Of a DNA stretch of 64,000 nt, positions 36,970 through 47,294 are shown in pieces. Both the position numbers and the translations under genes were made by a program. Position 1 is the stretch's first letter; the number at the start of each line of letters is the position of its first letter. Source of the stretch: Prionace glauca (lineage: Eukaryota > Chordata > Chondrichthyes > Carcharhiniformes > Carcharhinidae); assembly GCA_037974335.1 (NCBI GenBank), contig CM075760.1, positions 27,181,402 to 27,245,401 of the forward strand. The letters are read 5' to 3'. The notes under the pieces were generated by a model. That model had not been told where the DNA came from. It worked only from the letters and a program-made list of their open reading frames with translations, and made no database searches.

Positions 36970-37425
36970 GCCCTTGAACAGTGGGCATGTCTGAGTGTCA
37001 TCTTTTCTGTGTGCTTGTTTGTTTGAGTATGTGTATGTGCGTGTGTGAAAATATGTGTGCGTGAGAGAGAGAGTGTGTGTGTGTGTGAGTGTGTGGGCAA
37101 TCCTACTCTCTCTCTGTCACACACACACACACACACACACTCTCTCTCTCATGCACACAAAATTTCACACACGCACATGCACATACTCAAACAAACAAGC
37201 ACACAGAAAGGATCACACTCAGACATGCACACACACTCAGACAACAACGCAAACTCTTCGACAAAAGCTGACAGACACACACACACACACACAAACACAG
37301 ACGTGGACAAAGACAGGCAGATTGTCTCAGGCAAAATGACAGACAGACAGAAACGCACACATGCGCACACACAGATATGCAACACACACACACACATAGA
37401 TACACACGCTGTCAGATATGGTCAT
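36970..37425. repeat. GT/CA palindromic block, inverted copy of the 33 kb block
   Basis: Left arm about 36,986-37,074 is GT-rich and right arm about 37,139-37,227 is its inverse (GAGTATGTGTATGTGCGTGT against ACACGCACATGCACATACTC), with a short CT/CA loop. From 37,139 to 37,425 the sequence is also the inverse of 33,245-33,520. Overlapping frames on both strands are spurious. Confidence 0.88.
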
Positions 37426-37579
37426 GGCCATCTCAGATTATGGTTCACAGTCAATCAGGGGACGGAATGGTGTGGTGATATTATCTCTTGAGTATCAATC
37501 TAAAAACTCAGCCAATCTTCTGGGGTCCCGTGCTTGAAACACAATTCAATAAAAAACCCCGAAATTTTGAATCTACTGA

Positions 37580-37775
37580 TGACAGTGAAATCTTTGTCAA
37601 TTGTCAGAGAAAAAAAAATCTGGGTCACTATCTCCTTTAGGAAGGAAATCTGTCGTGCTTACCAGGTTAGGCCAATACGTGAGTCTAGAGTCACATCAAT
37701 GTGGGTGACTGTCAACTGTCCTCCAAGTGTAAATGGAGATGGGCAATAAACGCCCATGTTCCATGAATGAATAAA
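37580..37775 (+). mobile_element. Second-family SINE, 3' part
   Basis: ATCTCCTTTAGGAAGGAAAT, CTGTCGTGCTTACCAGG, GAGTCTAGAGTCACATCAAT, and the 3' phrase GATGGGCAATAAACGCCCAT. Related copies at 39,055-39,330 and 45,750-46,066. Confidence 0.8.
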
Positions 37776-38654
37776 AATGTTGTGTGTCAGGAGTCACATG
37801 AAGGCCAGACTGTGTAAAGAACACAGATTGTCTTTCTTAACGCGTTCCACTTCAGTGCGGACTCGGGACGGGGTTTTCCGAGGAAAGATCGGACACAATC
37901 CTTTGGAGTGTAGAAGATTGAGTGATGATTTTTTGAAACATATATGATCTTTTGGAGGAGTGTGGCGGGGGCGGGGGGGTGCGGTGTTGGGTGGTCGGAG
38001 GGGTGAAGGGGGCAGCGGTGTGAGAGTGGAAGCTGACGGAATGTTTAACCTTCGCGGGATAGATTGGAACGGGAGCGAATAAAATAATTCTTTCTCCTTT
38101 CAGAGGTCTGTGTGCCTTTGGAACTGCCTTCTGCAGAAATCTCCTGCAGCTTCAGTTGCTGGGAAAGTCTCTGAAAAGATTCAGGCTTGTCGGCAGTTGG
38201 CAACACCTGGCCTCTCACCACTCCCCCCGGCTCTGACTAACTGTCATCTCGCTGTTGGAGTTTCCAGTCCCGGGTGATCAAACCACAAGTTCTGATCTTT
38301 GAACAAACTGAGAGGCTCAGCGACCTGTTGAGTGAAACCGCACACTCGGAGGACTTCTTTCTGCCGTTGGTCGCCTTGTCAACCAGACTCTGGTTCCCCC
38401 AATCAGCAGTGAACGCATATATCATTACATCTCAACAGTTTCTATCAAAATAAACAACCCAAAGTCAATTAACCCTCCTGCTGCCAGGAAGCAAAAGAAA
38501 ATAAACACCTGATAGGATTTTCAGAGCATGAACTTCGGGACTGAGAATGTAATTTGTGTCATTCCTGTAAGAGAGCGGGATCATTCCTCTTAAAATACCA
38601 AGTACAGGTTGAACAGTCACACTAAAGTTTGACGCTAGGAGGTCTCTGGGCAAG
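37776..38654. other. Stretch without recognised features
   Basis: Includes a G-rich patch (about 37,960-38,020). The minus-strand frame at 38,237-38,425 has no family match. Confidence 0.3.
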
Positions 38655-38990
38655 TCATCCAGAGTCCTAAGCATAGTGGTTAGCTCTGCAGTGCCAGAGA
38701 TACTGGTTTGAATCCAGCCTTGGGTAACTGCCTGTGTTAAATTTGCACGTTCTCCCCGTATCCGCATCGGTTTTATCCGGATGCTCTAGTCTCCTATCTC
38801 AGTCCAAGGATGTGCAGTTTGGGTGTATTGGCCAGACCAAAATGTACCTTTGTGTCCCACAGATATACAGGATTGATCGTGGGCAGAGGGGAGGGACTGG
38901 ATTGATTTCTCTTTCAGAGAATCAGTGCAGGCTCGATGGACCGAATGGCCTCTTTCTGCAATGTATTGTTTCTACGATTCTATTTTAACA
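38655..38990 (+). mobile_element. tRNA-derived SINE
   Basis: Head CATAGTGGTTAGCTCTGCAG and GGTTTGAATCCAGCC (B-box remnant), body TTGCACGTTCTCCCCGTATC, 3' part CAGGCTCGATGGACCGAATG and GGCCTCTTTCTGCAATGTAT. Confidence 0.88.
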
Positions 38991-39054
38991 CGGACACAAA
39001 ACCCATCATGATAAATTTTTCCCCCCTTCCCCTTCAGGGATGTGATAACGGCAT

Positions 39055-39330
39055 CTTATAATGGCGTGGTGATTAATCCAGAAAGCCAGAGCTAATGCTT
39101 TGAGCATACATGAGGATTGAATTCCAGCCATGGCAGTTAGAGAAACCTGAATTCAATAAAAGCAATCTGGAATTCAACAATCGAACCATGAGTCAATTGT
39201 TATTAAAACCCATCTGGTTCACTACATGAGACTTCAAGTACAACATCATGGTCAACACAAGCCATACGGTTCAATGGTGATTCGGGATGGGAAATGCATT
39301 CTGGCCCTGCCCACAATGCACTTATAAATG
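39055..39330 (+). mobile_element. Second-family SINE
   Basis: TGGCGTGGTGATTAATCCAG head, GAATTCCAGCCATGGCAG, then AACCCATCTGGTTCACTACA, and 3' GGGATGGGAAATGCATTCTG. Internal part shortened. Confidence 0.72.
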
Positions 39331-39639
39331 AGTGAAGTAACAAGTATATTGTGTGTGGGAGTGGCTGTCCTGACCGACATTTATAGCCCATCCCTAATGA
39401 CCCGAATTACCACTGCAGCCGATGTAGTTAAACCAGGCACAGGAGGAACGTTCCAGTTTGGGTGTTGGGAGCATTTTGGGATTCTTCTCCCTTTCCCAGC
39501 CTGGTGCAGTTAGCTCCTCAATTCCCTCATTCCTATTAGGAAGCTTCCCCTCTCCAATACCTTAATTCCCATTGTTTTTCGTTGTTATATTTTTAGGCGG
39601 GTGGGGTAGGGCAGGGGCTGGGGCTGCAGGTGTGGAGAC

Positions 39640-40695
39640 GGCAGCATAATGATAAGACCACCAAAACAAAACATTTCTGAATGGAGGGCTGTGACAAGGG
39701 CTTTCCTCAGGGTTACTGCTGGGACCATTGCTATAAATGATTGGAAGAAACTGTAACTGAAATGATTAATAAGTTTGAAAACAGCACAAAGGTTCGTAGA
39801 TTTGCGGATAGTGATGAGGAAACAGCAGGATATAGATCAGTTGGAGGCGACACCAAAGGGATAGCAGATGGAGTTTAATCTGGACAAATGTGAGATGATG
39901 AATTTTGGAAGCTTTAAAACAGATAGGAAATATACAGTAAATGGCACAACCCTGAAGAGTATTGATAGGCAAAGGGATCTGGATGTACAGGTACACAGGT
40001 CTCTGAAAGTGGCAATGCAGGTGGAGAAGGTAGTCAAGAAGGCAGATGGCATGCTTGCCTTCATTGGCCGGGGCATGAGTTGAAAAATTGGCAAGTCATT
40101 TTACAGCTTTGCAGAAGATTAGTTAGGTTGCACTTGGAACATCAGTTATGGTCGCCACACTACCAGAAGAATGTGAATGCTTTGGAGAGGGTACAGAAAA
40201 GACTTTTCTGTACCCTCAACAGGATGTTGCCTGGTATGGAGGGCATTAGTTATGAGGAGAGGTTGGAGAAATTTGGGTTGTTCTCACTGGAACGACAGAG
40301 GTTGAGGGGATGTCCTGATAATTGGCTACAAGATTATGAGAGGCATGAGCAGAAAGTATAGTCATAAGGTTTTTCCCAGGGTGGAAGAGTCAATTACTAG
40401 GGGGCATAGGTTTAAGGTGTGAGCAGCAAGGTTTCAAGGAGATATATGAGGCATGTTTTTTACACAAAAGGTGGTTGGTGCCTCGAGCTTGCTGATGGGG
40501 GAGGTAGTGGAAGTGAACACAGTAGTGAGTTTTAAAGAGTGCCTTGACAAATACATGTATAGTATGGAAATACAGGGAAATGTTCCCCGGAAGGGTAGGG
40601 GGTTTTAGTTCAGTCGGGCAGCATGGTTGGTGCAGGCTTGGAGGGCCGAAGGGCGTGTTCCTGTGCTGTAATTTTCTTGGTTCTTTGTTCTTTCC
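39640..40695 (+). mobile_element. CR1-type LINE, end of reverse transcriptase to 3' end
   Basis: Starts in the region after the RT active site, then EFNLDKCEMMNFGSFKTDRK (39,868 on), EKVVKKADGMLAFIGRGMS, RMLPGMEGISYEERLEKFGL (40,210-40,275), and the tail AGGCTTGGAGGGCCGAAGGG, CGTGTTCCTGTGCTGTAATT, ending GTTCTTTGTTCT. Several frameshifts. Same subfamily as the 10.5 kb copy. Confidence 0.88.
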
Positions 40696-41024
40696 ACTGG
40701 AATGACTATCGAGGGAATGAACCTCAGCCCTGAGACCAGGGTTTAAACTGTGGACTTCCAACTGTTTCACTTCAAACAATAAGTTGGTTCCAATTGGCAG
40801 GATCTGCCATGGGGAGCTGGCATCCTCATGATGGACCAAATGGCCTCTATTTGTGCTGCGCGACGTCAAGTGCGCTCTGTTGACCAAACCAAACCATGTC
40901 TTGTCATCGCGTTAACAAAGAGACAGAAGATATCCTTCAGTAAAGACTGCAGATTTATTGAATGTTATTAGCGATGCTTATGGCAAAAGAACAAGGTTAC
41001 AGATATGAACACAGGTGTTATGAA

Positions 41025-41215
41025 CGAACTAGAGGAGCATAAGACGGAGGAGCAGAAGTGACCATTCAGCCCCCCAGGTTTGTTTCGCCTTTCAATGAAG
41101 TCATGGCTGGTCTGATATTATCCTCAACTCCACTTTACCACCTTATCCCCATTAACTCTCTCTTCCTCTGACTGACCGGACGACCTTAAATGTGTATGAA
41201 TGTCCCATCTGTGAA
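41025..41215 (-). mobile_element. LINE 3' tail, diverged
   Basis: On the plus strand GGAGCATAAGACGGAGGAGC, AGAAGTGACCATTCAGCC, CAATGAAGTCATGGCTGGTC: the inverted tail of a CR1-like LINE, truncated and old. Confidence 0.6.
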
Positions 41216-41511
41216 ATAACCTGAGAGCAATAACCGGATTTTAGACTAAGCTAATGGCGAGATACTTCAAAACTCTTGTTGATCTTATTTGTGAAATGCA
41301 GTGTAATGATAAAACTCTGCACAGTGACACAGGGTGGTTCGATTATCTCTAAGGACCCGGATGTACAGGCTGGGGTTTGGTGCCTCCGTGACACTGGGAG
41401 GAAAGTCTGGAGTCCAAGATTCAGTCCGGGAGTGAGAATATCACCTTGTCCACAATCTAAAAGCGGGTGGCATCCCACTAGCCGCCTGATATTCACTCTG
41501 ATTGACTTACT

Positions 41512-41574
41512 TTTATTCAGAGAAGTAACTCCAGGCCGTCAAACTCACCCTTCCCTCCACTAGCTCTTGAAATA
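41512..41574 (-). other. Candidate TRDC 3'UTR exon (EX4) with poly(A) signal
   Basis: TRDC exon 3 is followed by a splice donor just after its stop codon, so a UTR-only exon is expected downstream, as in mammalian TRDC. The best candidate begins after a strong acceptor (TTCCTCTTTTTCAG/TATTTC, exon from 41,574) and reaches an AATAAA at 41,517-41,512 within 63 bases. Unproven: other AATAAA signals exist and transcript data are needed. Confidence 0.3.
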
Positions 41575-42757
41575 CTGAAAAAGAGGAAAATAGAGACTGA
41601 CAAAAACTGAGTGGATCAGGTAGGGGTTGTTTTAAAACCAGCTTACCTACTCGCCATTCAAATCTAACTACTGAGTTATTGAGTTTGATGAAAATCCGAT
41701 CAGACCCTTGCTGATTATATGGATCTTCTGCTCTTAAATTGCATGCAATAAAAATAGAACATTTAAAATAACTACCAGAATAAAACAAACAAAAGGGAAA
41801 GGTGAGGTGCCATTTTGCTAGATTGCCCTGTAAAGGGGCTGGCACTGTCACTATGGGCTGAGTGGCTGCTTCCTATGCAATGGGATGGTATTATTCTAAG
41901 CAAAGAATATAAAAATCGAAGTTCTCTATGTCCTAAAATTGAAAATGCTGTTTTCAAAAATGTCTCCGACACTAATGCAGGCAGAGACCATATAAATGTT
42001 AGCTCCACACTGTTGCTGAAATGCATAATTGAAATGTTTGTGTTGCATAAGCAGTAGAAATCATGCAGAACTACGAGTTTCAAATCAAAATAACAATGGG
42101 AAAAAGTTACCGAGATGAGGATATTTAAAAGTTAAGCCGCCATTTTAAACAAGCGAGTTTGAATTGCTTGAAGTGGAATCTATGATCAGGAAGTGTCTGG
42201 ATTTTGATGTCCCAGTTAATGAGTTCACTCCTGAATCCATTTAATCGTACAATGCAGTTCTGTTTGGAATGAAAGGAATAACAGTGTTAGTACATCAAAG
42301 ATCAGCAGGAAAAGAACACGTTTTATCTTTAGGGTCTCCATTAACGTTCCCCATTAATATTCTCAGAAGCCAGTGCAAGTGCACAAGAACCTCTGCAGTG
42401 TAGAAGGATGGGATTTGGCCCATAGAGCTTGCAATGACTCTCTGAAAGATCCACACAGCTCAAGACCAGAGGATGGGTGTAAAAGACCAGTCTATCAGTG
42501 ACACCCATAATTAAACACAACTCTGGAGAGGTTTAAGAAGTCAAGGCTGCGATTGGGGGTGGGGGTTGGGGGGACCGAGATGAAAAGTGATGGAGCACTT
42601 GGGTAAGAGTTCATTTGTCTAAATGCGTCCAAGTTCCTGTTCACTCCACGGCTTAGCTGCAGCGCCTGCCTTAACAGTGGCCTCCCGAGATCCCGTCAAT
42701 GGACTGTGTCCATCTCACTTTGTGTTTCTGGGCACGCATTTAGGTGACCGATCTTAC
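41575..42757. other. Spacer downstream of TRDC exon 3
   Basis: No gene-like frame supported and no repeat named, apart from a G-rich run near 42,555-42,575. It would be the last TRDC intron if the UTR exon at 41,512 is right. Confidence 0.35.
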
Positions 42758-42868
42758 CTCAGAATAGCCACACCCTGGCCGTCATCAGGACATTGAAGAC
42801 AATGATCTTGAAAAATAAAATTCTCAGCCCCATCACCGTCAAAGACAAAAAGTTCACCCTCAGCCGAT
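42758..42868 (-). CDS. TRDC: TCR delta constant, exon 3: transmembrane segment and stop
   Basis: Acceptor TTTTGGCAG/ATCGG, then a membrane-spanning peptide starting RLRVNFLSLTVMGLR and continuing ILFFKIIVFNVLMTARVWLF before TGA (42,761-42,759). It matches mammalian TRDC closely (human has NMMSLTVLGLRMLFAKTVAV). The Arg and Lys in the membrane (GLRILFFK) are the conserved basic residues that pair with CD3 acidic residues. Phase-1 start fits the exon 2 donor. One base after the stop lies a donor (G/GTAAGA), so the last exon is untranslated. This exon is what fixes the locus as delta and not alpha. Confidence 0.93.
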
Positions 42869-43019
42869 CTGCCAAAATGAGAGAAACAAAAGATAGATCT
42901 GGTTTGGTGCATGTATCATTTGGAACTAAAAAACAACTAAAACCACTAATGTGTGTTTTTTTTCATTATCTAACAGCTTGAATTTGTCCGTCTGTCCATC
43001 CTGTCCCTCTGTCTGTCCA

Positions 43020-43205
43020 CCGGCCTACCTCCCTGACCATCTATCTTCATCTGTCTTTCACTCTTAATCTCTCTCTCTGTCTCTGTCTCTCTCTCTCTTT
43101 CTTTCTCTCTCTCTTTCTTTCTCTCTCTCTCTTTCCCTCACCTTCTTCCCACCACCCACCAGCCCCCCATCCCTCGATTTATATATCTCTCTCCTTCACT
43201 CTGTG
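43020..43205. repeat. CT-rich microsatellite in TRDC intron 2
   Basis: TCTCTCTCTT/CTTTCTCTCT runs and GTCTGTCC motifs in the 475 bp intron between TRDC exons 2 and 3. Confidence 0.9.
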
Positions 43206-43343
43206 TGACGATCTATCTTTCTCCCCATCTCACTATATGTTTATCATTCGATCTCCGGCTCTGTACCCCTGCCTATCTGTCCACTTATCAATCTGTCTAT
43301 TTGCAAGTGTTTTCCTTTGATTAATGTTGAATAAAGTACATAC

Positions 43344-43406
43344 CGTTTTCCGTGCCATTTGATTCTGTCGAGGATTCATATCGGCTTGTAAGGCATTTAG
43401 TTTGAT
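43344..43406 (-). CDS. TRDC: TCR delta constant, exon 2: connecting peptide
   Basis: A 63 bp exon (21 codons, phase 1 at both ends) between CCCTTCCAG/ATCAA and AACG/GTATGT. With the borrowed G it reads DQTKCLTSRYESSTESNGTE and one further residue pair. The single Cys is where TCR delta chains make the interchain disulfide with gamma. NGT is a possible N-glycosylation site. The length fits a short connecting-peptide exon. Confidence 0.88.
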
Positions 43407-44299
43407 CTGGAAGGGCACAAAAATAAATGACTTATTCAGTGAGCAAGTGACATTACTGTAACCATGTTTGTTCTCAATATCGCTTCCAATAATGTTGTGT
43501 CCATAACCAATAGCCATGAAAAAAGTAAGAATCAAACAGCACGATTGGGCTTGTTCACTTGATTATTCACTACGGAGAAACATTGGTAACTGCCATTTAG
43601 TTCGGCCCAAATCTGAGTTCAATGAGTGTAGGGTCGATTAAACATCAGGGATTAAACCCCAGATTCTGGGCCAATCCATTGGGGCAGTATTTCACTGTCT
43701 TCCAAAGAAGTGGTGAAACCGAGGCCTGATTTCAGCTCTGCAGTGGATTAATGATATCAAGGAATTTCTCCAGAGGAGCGGGATTCTCCAGTACACTGGT
43801 TAGTATTTAATACTTTCCTAAATTCGGTGATACACCAGCAGCTGCGGGTCCTGGACACTGCCCTAAACTGTAATAGCCAGCTATTCTTACTTTTATTCGC
43901 TTATGGACTTATGGGAGGTCAGTATTTACTGCCAATCCCTAATTGCCCCCTTCTGAAGATGGTTGTGAGTCCCCTGCTTGAAACTCAGCGGTCTGTCAGG
44001 TGCACATACACACACAGGGCTCTTAGGGAAGAAGTTCCACCATTTTAACCGAGCGACAGTGAAGGAACTGCCGAAATATTTCCAAGTCAGGATGCTGAGT
44101 GACTTGGAGGGGACATCCAGATAATGGTATTCCCGGGTACCTGCTGTCCTTGTCCTCCGAGATGATAACGGCCATGATTTTGGAAGATTCAGCGGAAAGA
44201 GACTTGGAGAATTACTGTTGTGTGTCTTGTGAATGGCACACACTGCCACCACTGTGCTACGGTGGTGGAAAAAGTGGATGTTTGTGAATGAAATACTTA

Positions 44300-44692
44300 A
44301 TGCTGGAGCGGCACAGTGGCACAATGTTTAGTACTGTTACAACTACCCCCCCCCCCCCTACCCCTCTAACCCCCCTCCCCCTGCCCACAGTGTCAGGGAC
44401 CTGGATTCGATTCCCGAATTGGGTGACTGTCTGTGCAGAGTCTGCAGGTTTTCCTCTTGTCAGTGTGGGTCTGATCCACAAGATACACAGCAGTAATTCT
44501 CCAAGTCCGGTTTCCTCCCACAGTCTGAAAGACGGGCTGATTAGAAGCATTGGCCATGCTAAATTCTCCCTCAGTGTCCCCGAACAGGTACAGAGTGAGG
44601 CGACAAGGATATTTTCACAGTAACTTCATTGCATCTTTAATGTAAGCCCATTTGTGACACTAATAAATAAACTTTTAATTAATTGGAGTATC
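44300..44692 (+). mobile_element. tRNA-derived SINE inserted in the Rex1/I-like LINE
   Basis: GGAGCGGCACAGTGGCACAA head, a C-run region at 44,347-44,395, GGACCTGGATTCGATTCCCG (B box), GGTTTCCTCCCACAGTCTGA, then a different 3' part ending CTAATAAATAAACTTTTAAT. The head and body match the other SINEs, the tail belongs to another subfamily. Confidence 0.85.
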
Positions 44693-44924
44693 TTTGTCCT
44701 GGGTCGTGTTAAATTTCTGAGTGTTGCTGGAGCTGCATTTATCCAGGCAAGTGGCTAATACCCTACCACAGTCAGGATTATATCTTGTGGATGGTGCAGA
44801 GGATTGGGGAGATTAAGAGACAAGTTATTCAGCACAGGATTCCCAATCTCCGACATGCTCTTGCAGTCAGATAGTCCAGTTCAGTTTCTGAGCAACGTTA
44901 ACCCTCAGGATGTTGATAGTGGAA

Positions 44925-45297
44925 GTTGACCATTTAGAAGTCTACAAGATTATGACAGGCATGGACAGATTGGATAGTCAGAAACATTATTTCTCATTAC
45001 AGAAGAGTCAATTACTAAGGAGCATAGATTTAAGGTTTGAAGGAGATGTGCGAGGCAGATTTTTTTACACACAGGGTGGTGGGTGCCTGGAACTCGCTGC
45101 GGGGGAGGTAGTGGAATCAGATATAGTAGTGAGTTTCAAAAGGGCATCTGGACAAATGCATGAATAGGATGGGAATAGAGGGATATGGTCCCTGGAAGGG
45201 TAGGGGGTTTTAGTTCAGTCAGGTAGCATGTTAGATACAGGCTTGGAGGGCCGAAGTGCCTGTTCCTGTGCTGTAATTTCCTTTGTTCATTGTTTCA
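44925..45297 (+). mobile_element. CR1-type LINE 3' tail inserted in the Rex1/I-like LINE
   Basis: GTCTACAAGATTATGACAGG, GGGTGGTGGGTGCCTGGAAC, and the 3' phrase CCTGTTCCTGTGCTGTAATT followed by TCCTTTGTTC. Same subfamily as the tails at 12.7 kb and 40.7 kb. Confidence 0.85.
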
Positions 45298-45749
45298 GTC
45301 ATGGTAATGCCATGAAATGACAAGAGCCGATTGTTACCTTCTTTCCTGTTGGAGTTGGTCATTGCCTGGAACATCTGTGGTGCAAATGTTATTTGCAGCT
45401 TCTCAGTCCAACCCTAGATATTGTCCAGCTATTGTCGCATTTGTAGTGCATTACTTCAAGATCTGAGGTGTCATGAATGGTGCTGAACATTGTTCAGTCA
45501 TCAGCGAACATCCCAACTTCTGACTTTACAATGGATTGAAGGTGATTGATGAAGCAACTGAAGCTGATTGGGTCTGAGACACTGAGAAACTCCTGCAGTG
45601 AAGTCCCGAGACTAGAATAAATGGCCTTCAATCATTAGTCAGCTAATCTTTCAAAAAGGCAACATTTTGAGTGACGATGACATTGAGAGTCCTTCGGCGT
45701 TAAGAGGATGGATAATATTTAGTAGACGTTCTTCCTGTCATAAAACACT

Positions 45750-46066
45750 CTCAGAGGCGGCAGTAGCGCAGTGACATTGTCAATCCAACTACTCAGAATA
45801 CGAGTGCGTGTTCGCAATTCGCCATGATAGATGCGAAATTTGAATATTAAATAAAATGGAATAAGAAGTCTAAAGATGACCAATGAAATTATTGTCGATT
45901 ATCATTAAAACTCATCTTGTTCACTAATATCCTTTAGGGAAGGACATCTACCGTTCTTACATTGTCTGGCCTGAAAGTGACTCTTAAATGCCCTCTGCTG
46001 AAGGGCAATTTACGATGGGCAATAAATGCTGGTCAAGCCAATGACACACACATCACATAAACGGAA
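45750..46066 (+). mobile_element. Second-family SINE beside TRDC exon 1
   Basis: GGCGGCAGTAGCGCAGTGAC head (tRNA-like), AACTCATCTTGTTCACTAAT, CTTTAGGGAAGGACATCTAC, 3' phrase GATGGGCAATAAATGCTGGT. Its 3' end stops about 15 bp short of the splice donor of TRDC exon 1. Confidence 0.87.
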
Positions 46067-46081
46067 ATAAAATAAACTTAC

Positions 46082-46393
46082 CAATTTCAGCTGTGGGTGG
46101 GATGTTTACTGAGTAATTCTGATCATTGTGAACTGCCGTGCACGTGATGTTTGGCGATTTCCCGGATTGGGGGAAAGACAGGAAACCCGAGCTCCTGTAA
46201 TTCCCGCTCTCCAATAGGACACTGGACCTTGTCACATTGACCTCCTGGTCGGATCCCCTGGACAGGGAGAGCTTGATTGTCTTGGGGGAGAAGCCCGAGG
46301 CCAAACATACTGCAGCGGTGGTGGTGTTGGGAGCTTCCGGTGGCACTGGCGGGTAAAAGACGCTCAATTTTGGTTCTTTGGGGATTTTCATCT
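46082..46393 (-). CDS. TRDC: TCR delta constant, exon 1: Ig constant domain
   Basis: A 312 bp C1-type Ig exon, phase 1 at both ends, between AATTTTCAG/AGATG and GAAATTG/GTAAGT. It begins MKIPKEPKLSVFYPPVPPEA and has the two domain Cys residues (TAAVCLASGF and SPNITCTAVHND). The SGFSPKTIKLSL stretch parallels human KEFYPKDIRINL and, as in mammalian delta, the usual C-strand Trp is absent. Potential N-glycosylation sites: NTT, NVT, NIT and NYS. It joins J-delta (48,343) as VEP-K-MKIP. The open frame continues upstream into the intron, but the acceptor sets the start. This is the extracellular constant domain that pairs with a gamma chain. Confidence 0.93.
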
Positions 46394-46594
46394 CTGAAAA
46401 TTTAAGAAATAAAAGGAAATAATCAGAATACAACAGGATTACCTCTTCCAAGCTGCTGTGCCATTCGATTAGACTCACATTTTCCCTGTGCTTTAATCCC
46501 ATATAAGTTTCTACATTGATTTACCGAATGCTGAGACTGAATTAACAATCTTATTCCCTTGGCAAAGAAAAGTCTGAGGAGTGACACTTGTCTC

Positions 46595-46908
46595 TCTCTC
46601 TCACACACACAGACACACACACACACACAGGCACATGCACACAAGCCTACGCACACATGTCCAACACACATGCCTGCGCACATATGCTCACACACACATG
46701 TCCACGCACACACGCCCATGCACATAAGTAGACACACACACATGCACAGACCGATATAGACAGCACACACAAACACACACACACACTCACACTCACACAC
46801 AGACACACGCACACATGCACACACACACTCACACTCACACACAGACACACGCACACATGCACACACACACTCACACACACACACACTGACACACACAAAC
46901 ACACACAC
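46595..46908. repeat. CA-rich microsatellite in the J-C intron
   Basis: ACACACAC runs with ACACATGC and ACTCACACTCAC variants, including a ~48 bp duplicated stretch around 46,790-46,870. Cys/Val-rich minus-strand frames here are spurious. Confidence 0.95.
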
Positions 46909-46969
46909 TTAGTTCCCGCTGTGTTTTTTAAAATATTTTAAAGAGAACAATATTTGGAATAGAAATTGA

Positions 46970-47288
46970 TGGAGGGCGGCACTGTAGCACAATAGCTAAC
47001 ATTACTGCCTCACAGCGCCAAAGACCCAGGTTCAATTCCGGCCTCGGCTCACTCTCTGGGTGGAGTGCGCGTGTTCTCCCTGTGGGTTTCGCCCGGGTGC
47101 TCCAGTTTCCTCTCAGAGTCCAAGGATGGCGGGTTAGGTTGATTGGCCAAGCTAAATTGACCGTAAAGTCATGGGATTAATCGGGTAAATATGTGGCGTT
47201 ATGAAGATCGGGCCTGTGTGGAATTCGGGTGGGTACAGACTCGATGGGCTGAATGGCCTCGTTCTGTACTGTAGCGATTCTAGGATAC
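46970..47288 (+). mobile_element. tRNA-derived SINE
   Basis: GGCGGCACTGTAGCACAATA head, GGTTCAATTCCGGCCTCGG (B box), GTTCTCCCTGTGGGTTTCGC, GGTTAGGTTGATTGGCCAAG, 3' phrase GGGCTGAATGGCCTCGTTCT. Nearly full length, in the J-delta to C-delta intron. Confidence 0.9.
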
Positions 47289-47294
47289 ACTTTT

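Larger units (their letters stand above)
43910..45640 (-). mobile_element. Rex1/I-like LINE, split by a SINE and a CR1 tail
   Basis: In three pieces on the minus strand within TRDC intron 1. About 45,640-45,300 encodes the RT active-site region (SEVGMFADD and TMFSTI) and 44,930-44,695 the next part. 44,300-43,910 is the 3' end, with plus-strand text TACTGCCAATCCCTAATTGC and TGCCACCACTGTGCTACGGT. The gaps are filled by the SINE at 44,300-44,692 and the CR1 tail at 44,925-45,297, so those are younger. Family name by analogy with other shark copies. Confidence 0.75.

Noticed and set aside
36915-37491. Overlapping open frames on both strands in the GT/CA block
   Set aside because: Dinucleotide repeats give open frames in several phases; Cys/Val and His/Thr repeats are not credible proteins.
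42758-46393. Assignment of the constant exons to TCR alpha
   Set aside because: The transmembrane exon (SLTVMGLRILFFK) matches delta, and the J matches J-delta-1.
46394-46502. Upstream extension of the C-delta frame to an ATG at 46,502
   Set aside because: It is intron sequence; the acceptor at 46,394 and phase with J-delta set the exon start.
46423-46908. Cys/Val-rich 161-residue frame
   Set aside because: Frame through a CA microsatellite in the J-C intron.
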